A stretch of DNA of 64,000 nucleotides from DATGMS01 sp040905145 (GCA_040905145.1 JBBDSC010000201.1:1-64000), one strand, 5' to 3'; shown: positions 42,040 to 50,478, counted from the stretch's first letter. Notes: generated by a model from the letters alone, not told the origin. Numbers and translations: made by a program.

Positions 42040-43479
42040 ATGCAGCACATTCACTATTTTAAAAGCTATATGGTTTTTTGGTTTTATCGGGCATCGATGA
42101 TTTTGTTGATGACCACAGGATGGTTTGTAATTAATTCACAAGCTCAAGACAGTGGAGATAAGCCCAATGTCATCGTCATATTTGCCGATGATATGGGTTA
42201 TGGTGATCTGGGGGTTTATGGTCATCCAAGTATCAAAACCCCACATTTGGACCGCATGGCCTATGAAGGTCAGAAATGGACCAGTTTTTATTCTGCGGCA
42301 AATGTTTGTACGCCTTCCAGGGCAGCGCTATTGACAGGAAGGTATCCTGTCAGAAATGGGATGAGCAGTGATTCGAGAAGGGTACTTTTTCCTGATTCCG
42401 ACGGGGGGCTGCCAGCTGCAGAGTTGACCATTGCAGAAGTTTTGAAGGGTCAGGATTACCAAACAGCCGCCATAGGTAAATGGCATTTGGGTCACTTGCC
42501 GCAATATTTGCCCACCAGTCATGGGTTTGACTATTATTTTGGAATACCCTATAGCAATGATATGGATAAAGTCAATGATGTGGATAGGGAAGAGGCCTTT
42601 GGTCATTCTAAAATTGAGTATTTTAACGTGCCACTTATGCGTAATACGGAAATCATTGAAAGACCGGCTGATCAAAATACCATTACCAAAAGATATACAG
42701 AAGAAGCGATTAAGTTTATAGATCAACATAAAGAAGAACCTTTCTTTGTTTATCTGGCACATAATCTTCCCCATGTACCTTTGTTTGCTTCGGAAGATTT
42801 TTTAGGGATAAGTGACAGGGGTCTTTATGGGGATGTGATTGAAGAAATTGACTGGAGTGTGGGCAGCATATTGGATTATTTAAGAAAGGAAGGACTGGAC
42901 AGAAATACCTTGGTGGTCTTCACCTCAGATAACGGTCCCTGGGCAATCTTTAATGAGCAGGGGGGGTCTTCAGGGCTGCTTTACGGCGCCAAGGGGACAA
43001 GTTATGAAGGAGGCGTGAGGGAGCCTGCTATCTTTTGGTGGCCGGGTAAGATTAATCCTGGGGTAATTACAGGAACAGGAAGTACCTTGGACCTTCTGCC
43101 CACTATTTCACAGATTGCCGGAGCTTCCCTTTCCAAGGAGAAGGAATATGATGGCTATGACCTAAGCCAGGTTCTTTTTGACGGGAAGGACAGCCCCAGG
43201 GATGAAATGATTTATTACCACGGTACGCGTATTTTTGCGGCGAGGATGGGGGATTATAAATTGCATTTTTATCAGAATAATCCCCTTGGATATCCTGAAA
43301 AAATGGAGAAACTGGAGGTAAAAAAGTTGTATCATTTGCAACATGATCCTTCTGAGAAATATGATCTGGCAGAAAAACATCCGAAGATCATTACAGAAAT
43401 TGAGGAAATGGTAAAAAATCACCAATCCACGGTAGTTCCCTTTAAAAGCAATTTGGAAAAGAGGATAGGAGTTGATTAG
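42040..43479 (+). CDS. Sulfatase 6, arylsulfatase A-like (CTPSR)
   Basis: This arylsulfatase A-type enzyme of about 479 residues has the metal site VIVIFADDMGYGDLGVYGHP. Cys90 of the formylglycine motif is in VCTPSRAALLTGRYPVRNGM. AAIGKWHLGHLPQYLPTSHG is the classic substrate-pocket segment with Lys and His. VVFTSDNGPWAIFNEQGGSS and GTSYEGGVREPAIFWWPG finish the catalytic half. I choose ATG 42040 because A-rich sequence precedes it and a signal peptide follows (MILLMTTGWFVINSQAQ). The frame is open back to ATG 41989, directly after the stop of sulfatase 5. Confidence 0.94.
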   Translation: MQHIHYFKSYMVFWFYRASMILLMTTGWFVINSQAQDSGDKPNVIVIFADDMGYGDLGVYGHPSIKTPHLDRMAYEGQKWTSFYSAANVCTPSRAALLTGRYPVRNGMSSDSRRVLFPDSDGGLPAAELTIAEVLKGQDYQTAAIGKWHLGHLPQYLPTSHGFDYYFGIPYSNDMDKVNDVDREEAFGHSKIEYFNVPLMRNTEIIERPADQNTITKRYTEEAIKFIDQHKEEPFFVYLAHNLPHVPLFASEDFLGISDRGLYGDVIEEIDWSVGSILDYLRKEGLDRNTLVVFTSDNGPWAIFNEQGGSSGLLYGAKGTSYEGGVREPAIFWWPGKINPGVITGTGSTLDLLPTISQIAGASLSKEKEYDGYDLSQVLFDGKDSPRDEMIYYHGTRIFAARMGDYKLHFYQNNPLGYPEKMEKLEVKKLYHLQHDPSEKYDLAEKHPKIITEIEEMVKNHQSTVVPFKSNLEKRIGVD

Positions 43480-43497
43480 GAAAAATGCTTTTATCCC

Positions 43498-44715
43498 TTA
43501 GTCAACTACTTTAAATCTAATGATTTTGGAACTTGCTGCCTTTCCTTTTGCCTTTTGTTCCGCATAAGGGGTAACGGTCAGGGTGTAATCCCCTAAAGGA
43601 AGTCCACCCGAATGGTAATATTTGCCCTTACTATCATCACCAAAAAGCGCAAATGGTGCTTTATTGTCAATATAGCTGTTGTCTTTGGGACCTTTCAGAT
43701 CAAATTGGATACTGCCGCCGAACCCCTTCATTATTTCAGCCCGGATACTGACTCTTTTGGTTTGTAATAATCTACGGTTAATTGTTCCCCCCTCGACGAT
43801 TGTATTTACAGCCTTATTTGTCAAGCCATTGATTAAGGTTAGGCTCTCAATTTCGGCTACATCCAGTCCCCAGCCCTGTATATTTTCCACTGAGGGTACC
43901 ATATCTCCGTAGATGGCATTTTCATTTCCCATCCGTATATTATCAAAGTACATGACCCTAAGCTCAGTGTCAGTTTTTGTTGATGTTGCCCAGGTAGGTT
44001 TATATATTCCCAATTTCCATCTTGGTAACGGTCCGTCGGAAAGATTTGCGCCGTTCCTGGTGACTGTTTTCTCACCGTTATGCCAGATTTCGATAACACC
44101 GTCTTTGCCCCTGGAATGAACAACATGGAAGGTAAATTCATGCCATTTATCCTTGGTGGCGGGGCCAAGATCTATGGTCTGTGTAGTTGTAGCTGAATTG
44201 ATTTTCATCATAAGGAGGAATCTGTCATTTTGCACCCTCAATGACATAGGGGCTGAAGTTACCCCAAGCTGGTGCCATTGACTGAGGATGTCTTTGTTTC
44301 TGTCCCTGGCATAACCATCAGCTGGAAGAAATAAACCAAAGGCATACCATCTGTTTTTATGTGCTATCTCAGGAAAATAGATTTCAGAACGCTTCCCGTT
44401 ATCCGTTGCCTTCGGATCATCTCTTCTTAATTCAAATCTTCCTGACTTTTTCCCCCGCAAGCTTTCCGAAGAGGAAACAGTAAAGGCATGTTCAGATGCC
44501 AACTGTTTTTTCACATAAGCATAAAAAGGATCGCTCCCTTCAAAGGTTTCTTCATATATTAAATTAAAGGAAGTGAGGATTCCTGTGGAATTCACAGGCG
44601 TTGGGTTTTCCATTGCTGTTTCATCGATATCCACCAACTGGCAGGAAGTAACGGTAATTCCGATAAAAAGCAGGATCACCAGGATTGATAATGGGACGTT
44701 TGTAATAATCTTCAT
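43498..44715 (-). CDS. Heparin-lyase-I-like polysaccharide lyase, lipoprotein
   Basis: This 405-residue lipoprotein has a signal ending ITVTSC (Cys25). The region at about 55-275 matches the polysaccharide lyase fold of heparin lyase I/alginate-type enzymes: SGRFELRRDDP with GKRSEIYF, then YAFGLFLPADGYARD, DILSQWHQ, DKWHEFTFHVVHSR and PRWKLGIYKPTW. A C-terminal beta-sandwich follows (GLPLGDYTLTVTPYAEQ). It would cut uronic-acid polysaccharides by beta-elimination at the cell surface. It converges with the sulfatase row (18 bp between stops), which suggests a shared sulfated substrate. The precise PL family is not certain. Confidence 0.78.
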   Translation of the reverse strand: MKIITNVPLSILVILLFIGITVTSCQLVDIDETAMENPTPVNSTGILTSFNLIYEETFEGSDPFYAYVKKQLASEHAFTVSSSESLRGKKSGRFELRRDDPKATDNGKRSEIYFPEIAHKNRWYAFGLFLPADGYARDRNKDILSQWHQLGVTSAPMSLRVQNDRFLLMMKINSATTTQTIDLGPATKDKWHEFTFHVVHSRGKDGVIEIWHNGEKTVTRNGANLSDGPLPRWKLGIYKPTWATSTKTDTELRVMYFDNIRMGNENAIYGDMVPSVENIQGWGLDVAEIESLTLINGLTNKAVNTIVEGGTINRRLLQTKRVSIRAEIMKGFGGSIQFDLKGPKDNSYIDNKAPFALFGDDSKGKYYHSGGLPLGDYTLTVTPYAEQKAKGKAASSKIIRFKVVD

Positions 44716-44959
44716 CAGGAATGTTTTTGGTATATAAAGTTTTGATCTTTGGAATTAAAAAAAAGACATTTGTAATTTTAAATGTTGATTTTTGTATTTA
44801 ATGGTACATTAAATGTGATTTTGATAATATTTAATATAAAAGTAATAAGTAGAGGGTTTTTGACATTTCCAAAACAGTTCATCCAGGAAGAAGGGACCAA
44901 AAAATGCAATTGTTGCCCAGGTTTGATGCAACACCCAAATAACCCTAGACGAACGAAAA

Positions 44960-45031
44960 TTTTAATGATGTAAAACACTTTTAATGAAAAAGAAAAAAGT
45001 GGAAAATTTTTTTTAAAATTTTCAGATCCGG
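44960..45031. repeat. A/T-rich degenerate block, copy A
   Basis: Copy A contains TTTTAATGATGTAAAACACT, then AAAAAGAAAAAAGTGG, a run of eight T, AAAATTTTCA and CCGGG. A related block is found about 410 bp away (copy B). The region 44716-45621 carries no convincing gene; short open frames there lack coding character. Confidence 0.5.
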
Positions 45032-45149
45032 GAAAATTGCCGGCTTGAAAGGATTAACCATACCCTATCCGCTATCCTTCTTCAATGGAGGAGAGGTGGT
45101 AAAAAAAACAATGGTTTTTTCTTTTCGGGAAAAAACCTATTAACAGCAA

Positions 45150-45186
45150 AAAGCCAGAAGCACAATTAGTTTGTGCTTCTGGCTTT
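45150..45186 (-). terminator. Strong isolated hairpin terminator
   Basis: Perfect 16-bp arms (45150-45165 and 45171-45186, core GCCAGAAGCAC/GTGCTTCTGGC) with a 5-nt loop. On the minus strand TTTTT follows. It lies 436 bp beyond the stop of the nearest minus-strand gene, so it may end a long 3' UTR or a small RNA made in the spacer. Confidence 0.7.
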
Positions 45187-45373
45187 ATATTATGGCTTTT
45201 CCAAGGGACAGATTAGATGTCCCTCAGGACCTGGTATTTCTTTCGTTTTTTGGCCTTTTGTTAGAGCCATAGGTGTTAAGAAAAACCATTACCGGTACTT
45301 TTATAAAATTGAAAACCTGATTGTGGAAGGGGTTCCCTGTACCTCCCTGCCGCCTTTTTCAAAATACGGGGTG

Positions 45374-45441
45374 ACTTTTAAGGTGTAAAATACTTTCACT
45401 AAAAAATAAAAAAAGTAATTTTTTTTTCAAAAATTTTTCAA
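45374..45441. repeat. A/T-rich degenerate block, copy B
   Basis: Copy B contains TTTTAAGGTGTAAAATACTT, AAAAAATAAAAAAAGTAA, a run of nine T and CAAAAATTTTTCA, then GCTGG. It aligns with copy A over about 70 bp with few gaps. Both could be promoter or UP-element regions of an unrecognised RNA, or remnants of a duplication. Confidence 0.5.
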
Positions 45442-45470
45442 GCTGGCTTGCTCTGGAAAGCAGGGGGCTT

Positions 45471-45504
45471 TAATAACAGGGGAATAGTAATAACAGGGGA
45501 ATAG
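45471..45504. repeat. Perfect 17-bp tandem duplication
   Basis: Two head-to-tail copies of TAATAACAGGGGAATAG. Just after them ACACGCATACAAA and ACACGCCTACAAA form a second near-repeat separated by GT. Confidence 0.8.
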
Positions 45505-45621
45505 CACACGCATACAAAGTACACGCCTACAAAACCTCTTTCTAAGAAAAACCGGATCTGTTTTGGAAAAGGTGCAGGTGAAAAGTTAATACCTCAATCG
45601 ATAAATGGAGGAAAAGAAAAT

Positions 45622-46659
45622 TCAATAATTTTCCGTCAATTTTCCTGCTCTGGGTACCATGGCTATTTTTTCCAGAAAATCTATTGAAGCAGTCAATACC
45701 CCTTCCCAATCCCCGGAGGTAATGCTGGAACCGATCACATGGTCATCCGCATCCGGAAAAGCTTGCTTCTTTTTCAGATTATCAGGCGTTTTGACAGCCT
45801 TGAACATCTCCATCATGGCCGGTACAGAAACTACATGGTCCTGTGTTTCCTCATCCTTATAATAATATGATAAAAATAAAGGCTGCTCAATTTTGCCAAA
45901 GGTTTTTTCGGTCATCTTACTTCTTAACATTACCGCTAAGCTGGAGTAGCCATTGACGTGGTAGGCTTCTGACCAATATTTGGCTTTGTCCCCTTCTCTG
46001 GGAGACTCCAGCACACCATGATCATTGGCCATGGTTTTCTCCAAAAGGAAAGATTGCCATGGTTCAAAAAAAGAATCCAACTGGTCCCCATATTCCCTGA
46101 CACAGGGTGAATAAAGAAGAATGGAATGCATATCCTGCCTTTCCGCAGCCAAGATCAAAGCCAGGGCTCCACCCATGGAAGTTCCCATTACAATAACACT
46201 GTCTCCAAGGCTTTTGCCGATCATATAGGCCTCACGGGCATCCGCCACCAATTTTTCCGCAGTGAGATATTTCAATGCATTATCTCTTTTGATCCCATGT
46301 TCTGACAATCGGGCCAGGTAAAGATTGGCACCAAAATGTTGTGCCAGCCTTCTATGGACAGGATCCCCTTCCATCTGGCTGGCCCCAAATCCATGGATAT
46401 AGACAATGGAATAAGGGGTTTTGCTTTGGGTGAGGGAATCTGCCCATATGATCCTGGCTTCATTGTTCGGTTTTAACCCTACGACAGTGTCCTCTTTTTG
46501 GTGCACATAGGTTTCCAGCTCTGCTGAGTGTGTCGGGACAAGGGGATAATTTCCATTTAGTTCCTGCAGGCTTTCCTTAGGACCGAATGAATAAATGGCT
46601 ACTAAAGCAATCGCCAGGGCCATGGCCCAGATAAGTAGGTTTTTAAGCATTATTTTCAA
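45622..46659 (-). CDS. Membrane-anchored or exported alpha/beta hydrolase
   Basis: This is a serine hydrolase of 345 residues. An N-terminal hydrophobic segment (LLIWAMALAIALVAIYSF) acts as anchor or signal. The oxyanion-side motif is YIHGFGASQMEG. The nucleophile elbow is VMGTSMGGALAL (Ser near 161). The likely catalytic His is in DADDHVIGSS near the C-terminus. Substrate is unknown; an esterase or lipase role at the periplasmic face fits. The nearest minus-strand terminator is 436 bp downstream. Confidence 0.87.
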   Translation of the reverse strand: MKIMLKNLLIWAMALAIALVAIYSFGPKESLQELNGNYPLVPTHSAELETYVHQKEDTVVGLKPNNEARIIWADSLTQSKTPYSIVYIHGFGASQMEGDPVHRRLAQHFGANLYLARLSEHGIKRDNALKYLTAEKLVADAREAYMIGKSLGDSVIVMGTSMGGALALILAAERQDMHSILLYSPCVREYGDQLDSFFEPWQSFLLEKTMANDHGVLESPREGDKAKYWSEAYHVNGYSSLAVMLRSKMTEKTFGKIEQPLFLSYYYKDEETQDHVVSVPAMMEMFKAVKTPDNLKKKQAFPDADDHVIGSSITSGDWEGVLTASIDFLEKIAMVPRAGKLTENY

Positions 46660-46715
46660 CTTTTATTTCGGGAGTTCAAAAGTAATAATTTCAAAATTAA
46701 CTTCCGTCCCGGTTC

Positions 46716-46792
46716 TTAATTATCGGTTATCGGTAATCAGTTAGTCGGTAATATTTATATATCCTTCTTTGTTCTTGACTCTTGATTCTTGG
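46716..46792. repeat. Intergenic word repeats (ATCGGTTATCGGTAATC and CTTGACTCTTGATTC)
   Basis: Two adjacent low-complexity blocks: TTATCGGTTATCGGTAATCA with AGTTAGTCGGTAAT, then TTCTTGACTCTTGATTCTTG. They resemble the other intergenic word repeats of this window in style but not in sequence. The remaining spacer to 47064 holds a promoter-like box at 46894. Confidence 0.5.
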
Positions 46793-46893
46793 TTCCGTTA
46801 TTAAACCAATTGTTGTTCTTTTTATAAAAATTGTTTTTTCAAAAACAAGATAATAAATAATCAGAAAATCAACTTGGAATTAAAATAGTTTCT

Positions 46894-46901
46894 TACTTTT
46901 G
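46894..46901 (+). promoter_or_regulatory. Candidate -7 box of the 47-51.5 kb locus
   Basis: TACTTTTG is a full TAnnTTTG match with a TTG 17 nt upstream. It would leave a 5' UTR of about 160 nt before the oxidoreductase gene, room for an operator of the LacI regulator encoded at the end of the locus. Confidence 0.42.
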
Positions 46902-47064
46902 GTTACGTACCCGAAAGAAACGGCTTTAGCAGTAAAAAACTTTTGCAGTTAAAATTTTTGTAGCATGGTTGAGTCCATTAACTTATAAGCTATTTGGAAC
47001 AGGGGGAAATGAGGGTTGGGTAATTTTGTGAATGACCGGATCAATTAATCGAACAAAACCATAA

Positions 47065-48078
47065 ATGATGAGAAATTTATTGAATAGAAGGGATTTTATA
47101 AAAACCACAGCGGCTACTGGCCTGGGTTTAAGTATTGCCGGATCTGTTTTTGCAGGAAATTACCGTCCCGAAACCGGGAAAAGGGTAGGGATAATAGGTT
47201 TGGACACTTCTCACAGCATAGCCTTCACCAAAGCCCTCAATGCTGACCAGCCGGCTCCTGAATTCAGGGGATACAAAGTAGTGGCTGCCTATCCTTATGG
47301 GAGTAAGGAAATAAGATCAAGTGCTGATAGAATTCCTGGATACATAGAAGACATGAAGAAGTTTGATGTGTCCATTGTGGGTTCCATACAGGAATTGTTG
47401 GAAGAAGTCGATGTGGTACTTTTGGAAACCAATGATGGCCGATTGCATTTGGAGCAGGCCTTGCAGGTGTTCAAAGCTGGCAAACGGATGTTCATAGATA
47501 AACCCATTGCGGCATCCCTTTCAGATGCAGTGGCCATCTTTGAAGCGTCCGAAAAATATAACATACCCGTATTTTCTGCTTCTTCCCTTCGCTATATCAA
47601 GGGGGCTAATGATCTGGATAAGAGTACAGTTATAGGAGCAGATACCTATAGTCCAGCCACTTATGAAGAAAGTCATCCTGACCTTTTTTGGTACGGGGTG
47701 CATGGCGTGGAGTCCCTGTTTACGGTGATGGGAACAGGTTGTGAGGAGGTGGTACGGATCACTACACCGGATACTGATGTGGTAGTTGGGACTTGGGAAG
47801 GGGGCCGTGTAGGCACTTTTCGCGGGACCCGTTCCGGCAAGTCAGGCTATGGCGGGACGGTACACACAGCGTCAGGCACCCTTCCGCTCGGCCCTTATGG
47901 TGGATACGAGCCTTTACTTGTGGAAATTATCAAGTATTTTGAAACGGGTCAGGTACCGGTAAACCCTGAAGAAACATTGGAAATATTTGCCTTTATGGAA
48001 GCAGCAGATGAAAGCAAACGGAATGGAGGATCTCCTGTAAATATGCAGGAGGTACTGAAACGGGCAAAATCCACATGA
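47065..48078 (+). CDS. Tat-exported Gfo/Idh/MocA-family oxidoreductase
   Basis: This NAD(P)-dependent oxidoreductase of 337 residues is preceded by a twin-arginine signal (NRRDFIKTTAATGLGLSIAG). The Rossmann start RVGIIGLDTSHSIAF lacks the usual GxGxxG and has GLDTSH instead, as in a subgroup common in Bacteroidota and Planctomycetes. The second motif DVVLLETNDGRLHLEQA and the Lys of the family's EKP/DKP triad (RMFIDKPIAASL) are present. It would oxidise or isomerise a sugar or cyclitol in the periplasm. The gene opens a five-gene locus with transporter, epimerase, aldolase-like protein and regulator. Confidence 0.88.
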   Translation: MMRNLLNRRDFIKTTAATGLGLSIAGSVFAGNYRPETGKRVGIIGLDTSHSIAFTKALNADQPAPEFRGYKVVAAYPYGSKEIRSSADRIPGYIEDMKKFDVSIVGSIQELLEEVDVVLLETNDGRLHLEQALQVFKAGKRMFIDKPIAASLSDAVAIFEASEKYNIPVFSASSLRYIKGANDLDKSTVIGADTYSPATYEESHPDLFWYGVHGVESLFTVMGTGCEEVVRITTPDTDVVVGTWEGGRVGTFRGTRSGKSGYGGTVHTASGTLPLGPYGGYEPLLVEIIKYFETGQVPVNPEETLEIFAFMEAADESKRNGGSPVNMQEVLKRAKST

Positions 48079-48094
48079 TTTTCTGAAATCTGAA

Positions 48095-48159
48095 AAACCT
48101 TCCAGGTCTTGTTGAGGGTCAGCTTTGTTCCAAATTTCATAGTAAGACCTGGAAGGTTT
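48095..48159. repeat. ACCTTCCAGG-type palindromic repeat
   Basis: AAACCTTCCAGGTCTT and AAGACCTGGAAGGTTT form 16-bp perfect arms separated by 33 nt. A second, shorter member occurs at 58696-58728. Here the repeat sits between the oxidoreductase and transporter genes, where it could stabilise or partly terminate the transcript. Confidence 0.7.
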
Positions 48160-48193
48160 AATCCATTGAGTATTCACCCTACCCAACCACAAT

Positions 48194-49420
48194 TTGAGCA
48201 TAAAGAACAGTAAAAGCATCTGGTCCGGAACAAAGAAATGGTGGCTTTCATTGGGTCCCAGCATCATCACCGCTGCACTGGTTTTTGGACCGGGAAGCCT
48301 TACCCTCACGTCCAAGCTTGGAAGTTTATATGGATACAATCTGTTATGGGTTTTGATAGTTGCAACAATCCTAATGATAACGTTCACCGGAATGGGAGCG
48401 AGAATTGGCATAGCTACCAACCAATCTTTACTCCATACCTTCAAGGACAAATGGGGTAAATGGGCTTCCATCCTTACTGGTTTGGGAATATTTTTTATTA
48501 CCGCTTCTTTTCAAGCGGGTAATTCCATCGGCGCAGGGATCTCTTTTGCTGAGTCCTTTCAAACTTCTGCCATACCTTGGATCATCCTGATCTCATTATC
48601 GGCCATCTCGCTTCTGTTTTTCAAATCATTTTATAAGGTTCTGGAAAAGGTGATGATCCTAATGGTAAGCCTGATGTTGGTGTCTTTCTTATTTACCTTA
48701 TTGGTGGCCCAACCTGATTTTAGCCAGATATTGGCAGGATTGGTCCCCACTGTTCCCCCTGGTGCCCTGATTTTGGTGATTGCGATGGTGGCTTCCAGCT
48801 TTTCCATAGCAGGGGCCTTTTATCAATCTTACTTGGTACAGGAAAAGGGTTGGCAAAGGGACGAGGTGAAAAAAGTCAAAAGGGAAAGCTTCTCTGGGAT
48901 TTTGATTTTGGGCATTATTTCCAGTATGATTCTTGTCAGCTCCGGGGCTATTTTACATCCGCAGGGAATCCAGGTGAATGCGGCCACGGACATGGGTAAA
49001 GCCTTGGAACCTCTTTACGGAAGTTGGGCGACAGGCGTTTTCATGTTGGGGCTGTTTGGCGCCTCCTTTTCCTCTCTTATCGGTAATGCAACCATAGGAG
49101 GGGCTTTATTTGCTGATGCCTTGTCCCTAGGCAGGGACCTTAACAGCAAACCTGTTAAACTTCTGATTATGCTGGTCATCTTCATTGGGGCATTTGTTGC
49201 CATAGCATTTGGGGAATTGCCATTAGAACTCATTGTTTTTGCACAAGGGGTGACTATTTTTGTAGTGCCCTTTATTGGTTTAGGGATACTCCTAATAGCC
49301 AACAACGAACGCATCATGGGGGATTTGGTCAATAGGGTTCCCTCGAAAGTTACTGCGATTATAGGATTGATCGTGCTGGTTTTATTGGCAGCAAGCAGTT
49401 TCTACAATCTTTTTTTATAA
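48194..49420 (+). CDS. Nramp-fold transporter lacking canonical metal motifs
   Basis: This membrane protein of 408 residues has about 11 helices and an Nramp-like order. In helix 1 the usual DPGN is FGPGS (LVFGPGSLTLTSKLG). In helix 6 the usual MPHN region reads FSIAGAFYQSYLVQ. The Asp, Asn and Met that bind transition metals in Nramp are therefore absent. Family likeness rests on the overall spacing, LGSLYGYNLLWVLIVATIL and TGMGARIGIATNQSL. Its neighbours are sugar-acid-type enzymes, so it may carry an organic acid or Mg2+ rather than Mn/Fe. The frame starts at TTG, with no ATG nearby. Confidence 0.8.
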   Translation: MSIKNSKSIWSGTKKWWLSLGPSIITAALVFGPGSLTLTSKLGSLYGYNLLWVLIVATILMITFTGMGARIGIATNQSLLHTFKDKWGKWASILTGLGIFFITASFQAGNSIGAGISFAESFQTSAIPWIILISLSAISLLFFKSFYKVLEKVMILMVSLMLVSFLFTLLVAQPDFSQILAGLVPTVPPGALILVIAMVASSFSIAGAFYQSYLVQEKGWQRDEVKKVKRESFSGILILGIISSMILVSSGAILHPQGIQVNAATDMGKALEPLYGSWATGVFMLGLFGASFSSLIGNATIGGALFADALSLGRDLNSKPVKLLIMLVIFIGAFVAIAFGELPLELIVFAQGVTIFVVPFIGLGILLIANNERIMGDLVNRVPSKVTAIIGLIVLVLLAASSFYNLFL

Positions 49421-49442
49421 CAAGATATTTGGTAGCATATAA

Positions 49443-50462
49443 ATGATGGATTCAATAGAAGAATTGGAAAACAAACTCTCCACTCCTTCAAGAGAACTGG
49501 TGAAGGAAATCGCACAGATAAAGGGGGATATTTTGATATTGGGAGTAGGGGGGAAAATGGGCCCCAGTCTTGCAAAGTTGGCGATTCGTGCTGTGAAGGA
49601 AGCCGGCATCAATAAAAGGGTAATCGGTGTTTCACGGTTTTCGGAACAAGGACTGCGGCAGGAACTGGAAAGCTATGGCGTTGAAACCATTGCCATAGAT
49701 CTTTTGGACGATGAGGAGTTGCAATCTTTACCCGATTCGGAAAATGTTATTTATATGGCAGGTAAAAAATTTGGTACGACAGGCCAGGAACATTTTACCT
49801 GGGCCATGAACACTTATTTACCGGGGAGGGTAGGGGAAAAATTCAGAAATTCCCGTATAGTGGTGTTTTCTTCCGGAAATATTTATCCTTTTGTTTCCCC
49901 TGGTTCTGGTGGGGCAAGTGAGGAGGTATACCCTGATCCAAAAGGTGAATATGCACAGTCCTGTTTGGGCAGGGAAAGGATATTCCAGTATTTTTCCCAT
50001 AAATACCAGATTCCAATGTTGATTTACCGCTTAAATTATGCCGTGGATATGCGTTATGGCAATCTTCTTGAAATCGCCCAAATGGTGCGGGAAGAAAGGC
50101 AGATCGACCTGACCAATGGGCACATGAACGTAATCTGGCAGGGTGATGCCAATGAGATCGCCCTCAGGTCTCTGCTGATTTGCGAGTCTCCCGCAAAAAT
50201 ATTGAACGTGACGGGGCCGGAAATCATCTCTATTCGATGGGTGGCCAACGAGTTGGGGAAATTACTGAATAAAACGCCAAAATTTATCAATCAGGAGAAA
50301 CCGGACATTTTATTGAACAATGCCTCGCAATGTCATCGGCTATTTGGCTATCCCAAGGTTTCACTAAAAGAAATGATCGAGATGACCGCCAATTGGGTGG
50401 CACGCGGTGGGGAAACTCTCAACAAGCCCACGCATTTTCAGGAAAGGTCAGGGAAGTTCTAA
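49443..50462 (+). CDS. NAD-dependent epimerase/dehydratase family protein
   Basis: This extended short-chain dehydrogenase of 339 residues has the dinucleotide motif ILGVGGKMGPSLAKLA near residue 32. The catalytic region VVFSSGNIYPFVSPGSGG then EYAQSCLGRER departs from the standard YxxxK: a Tyr is present but Lys is not at +4. It could be a dehydrogenase with altered chemistry or an epimerase of a sugar acid. It lies 22 bp after the transporter gene and 16 bp before the DHDPS-family gene, so these form an operon. Confidence 0.85.
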   Translation: MMDSIEELENKLSTPSRELVKEIAQIKGDILILGVGGKMGPSLAKLAIRAVKEAGINKRVIGVSRFSEQGLRQELESYGVETIAIDLLDDEELQSLPDSENVIYMAGKKFGTTGQEHFTWAMNTYLPGRVGEKFRNSRIVVFSSGNIYPFVSPGSGGASEEVYPDPKGEYAQSCLGRERIFQYFSHKYQIPMLIYRLNYAVDMRYGNLLEIAQMVREERQIDLTNGHMNVIWQGDANEIALRSLLICESPAKILNVTGPEIISIRWVANELGKLLNKTPKFINQEKPDILLNNASQCHRLFGYPKVSLKEMIEMTANWVARGGETLNKPTHFQERSGKF

Positions 50463-50478
50463 TGTTGAAAGTTATATA

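Noticed and set aside
44778..44978. Overlapping short frames on both strands upstream of the lyase gene
   Set aside because: Both strands are open because the DNA is AT-rich; neither has coding character and they overlap copy A of the repeat block.
45173..45388. 71-codon + strand frame in the non-coding region
   Set aside because: It starts inside the hairpin terminator, has no promoter or known motif, and looks like chance; the region is described as non-coding.
48095..48159. Possible CRISPR-like repeat pair
   Set aside because: Only two inverted copies with one spacer-like loop and no cas genes; it is a palindromic repeat.
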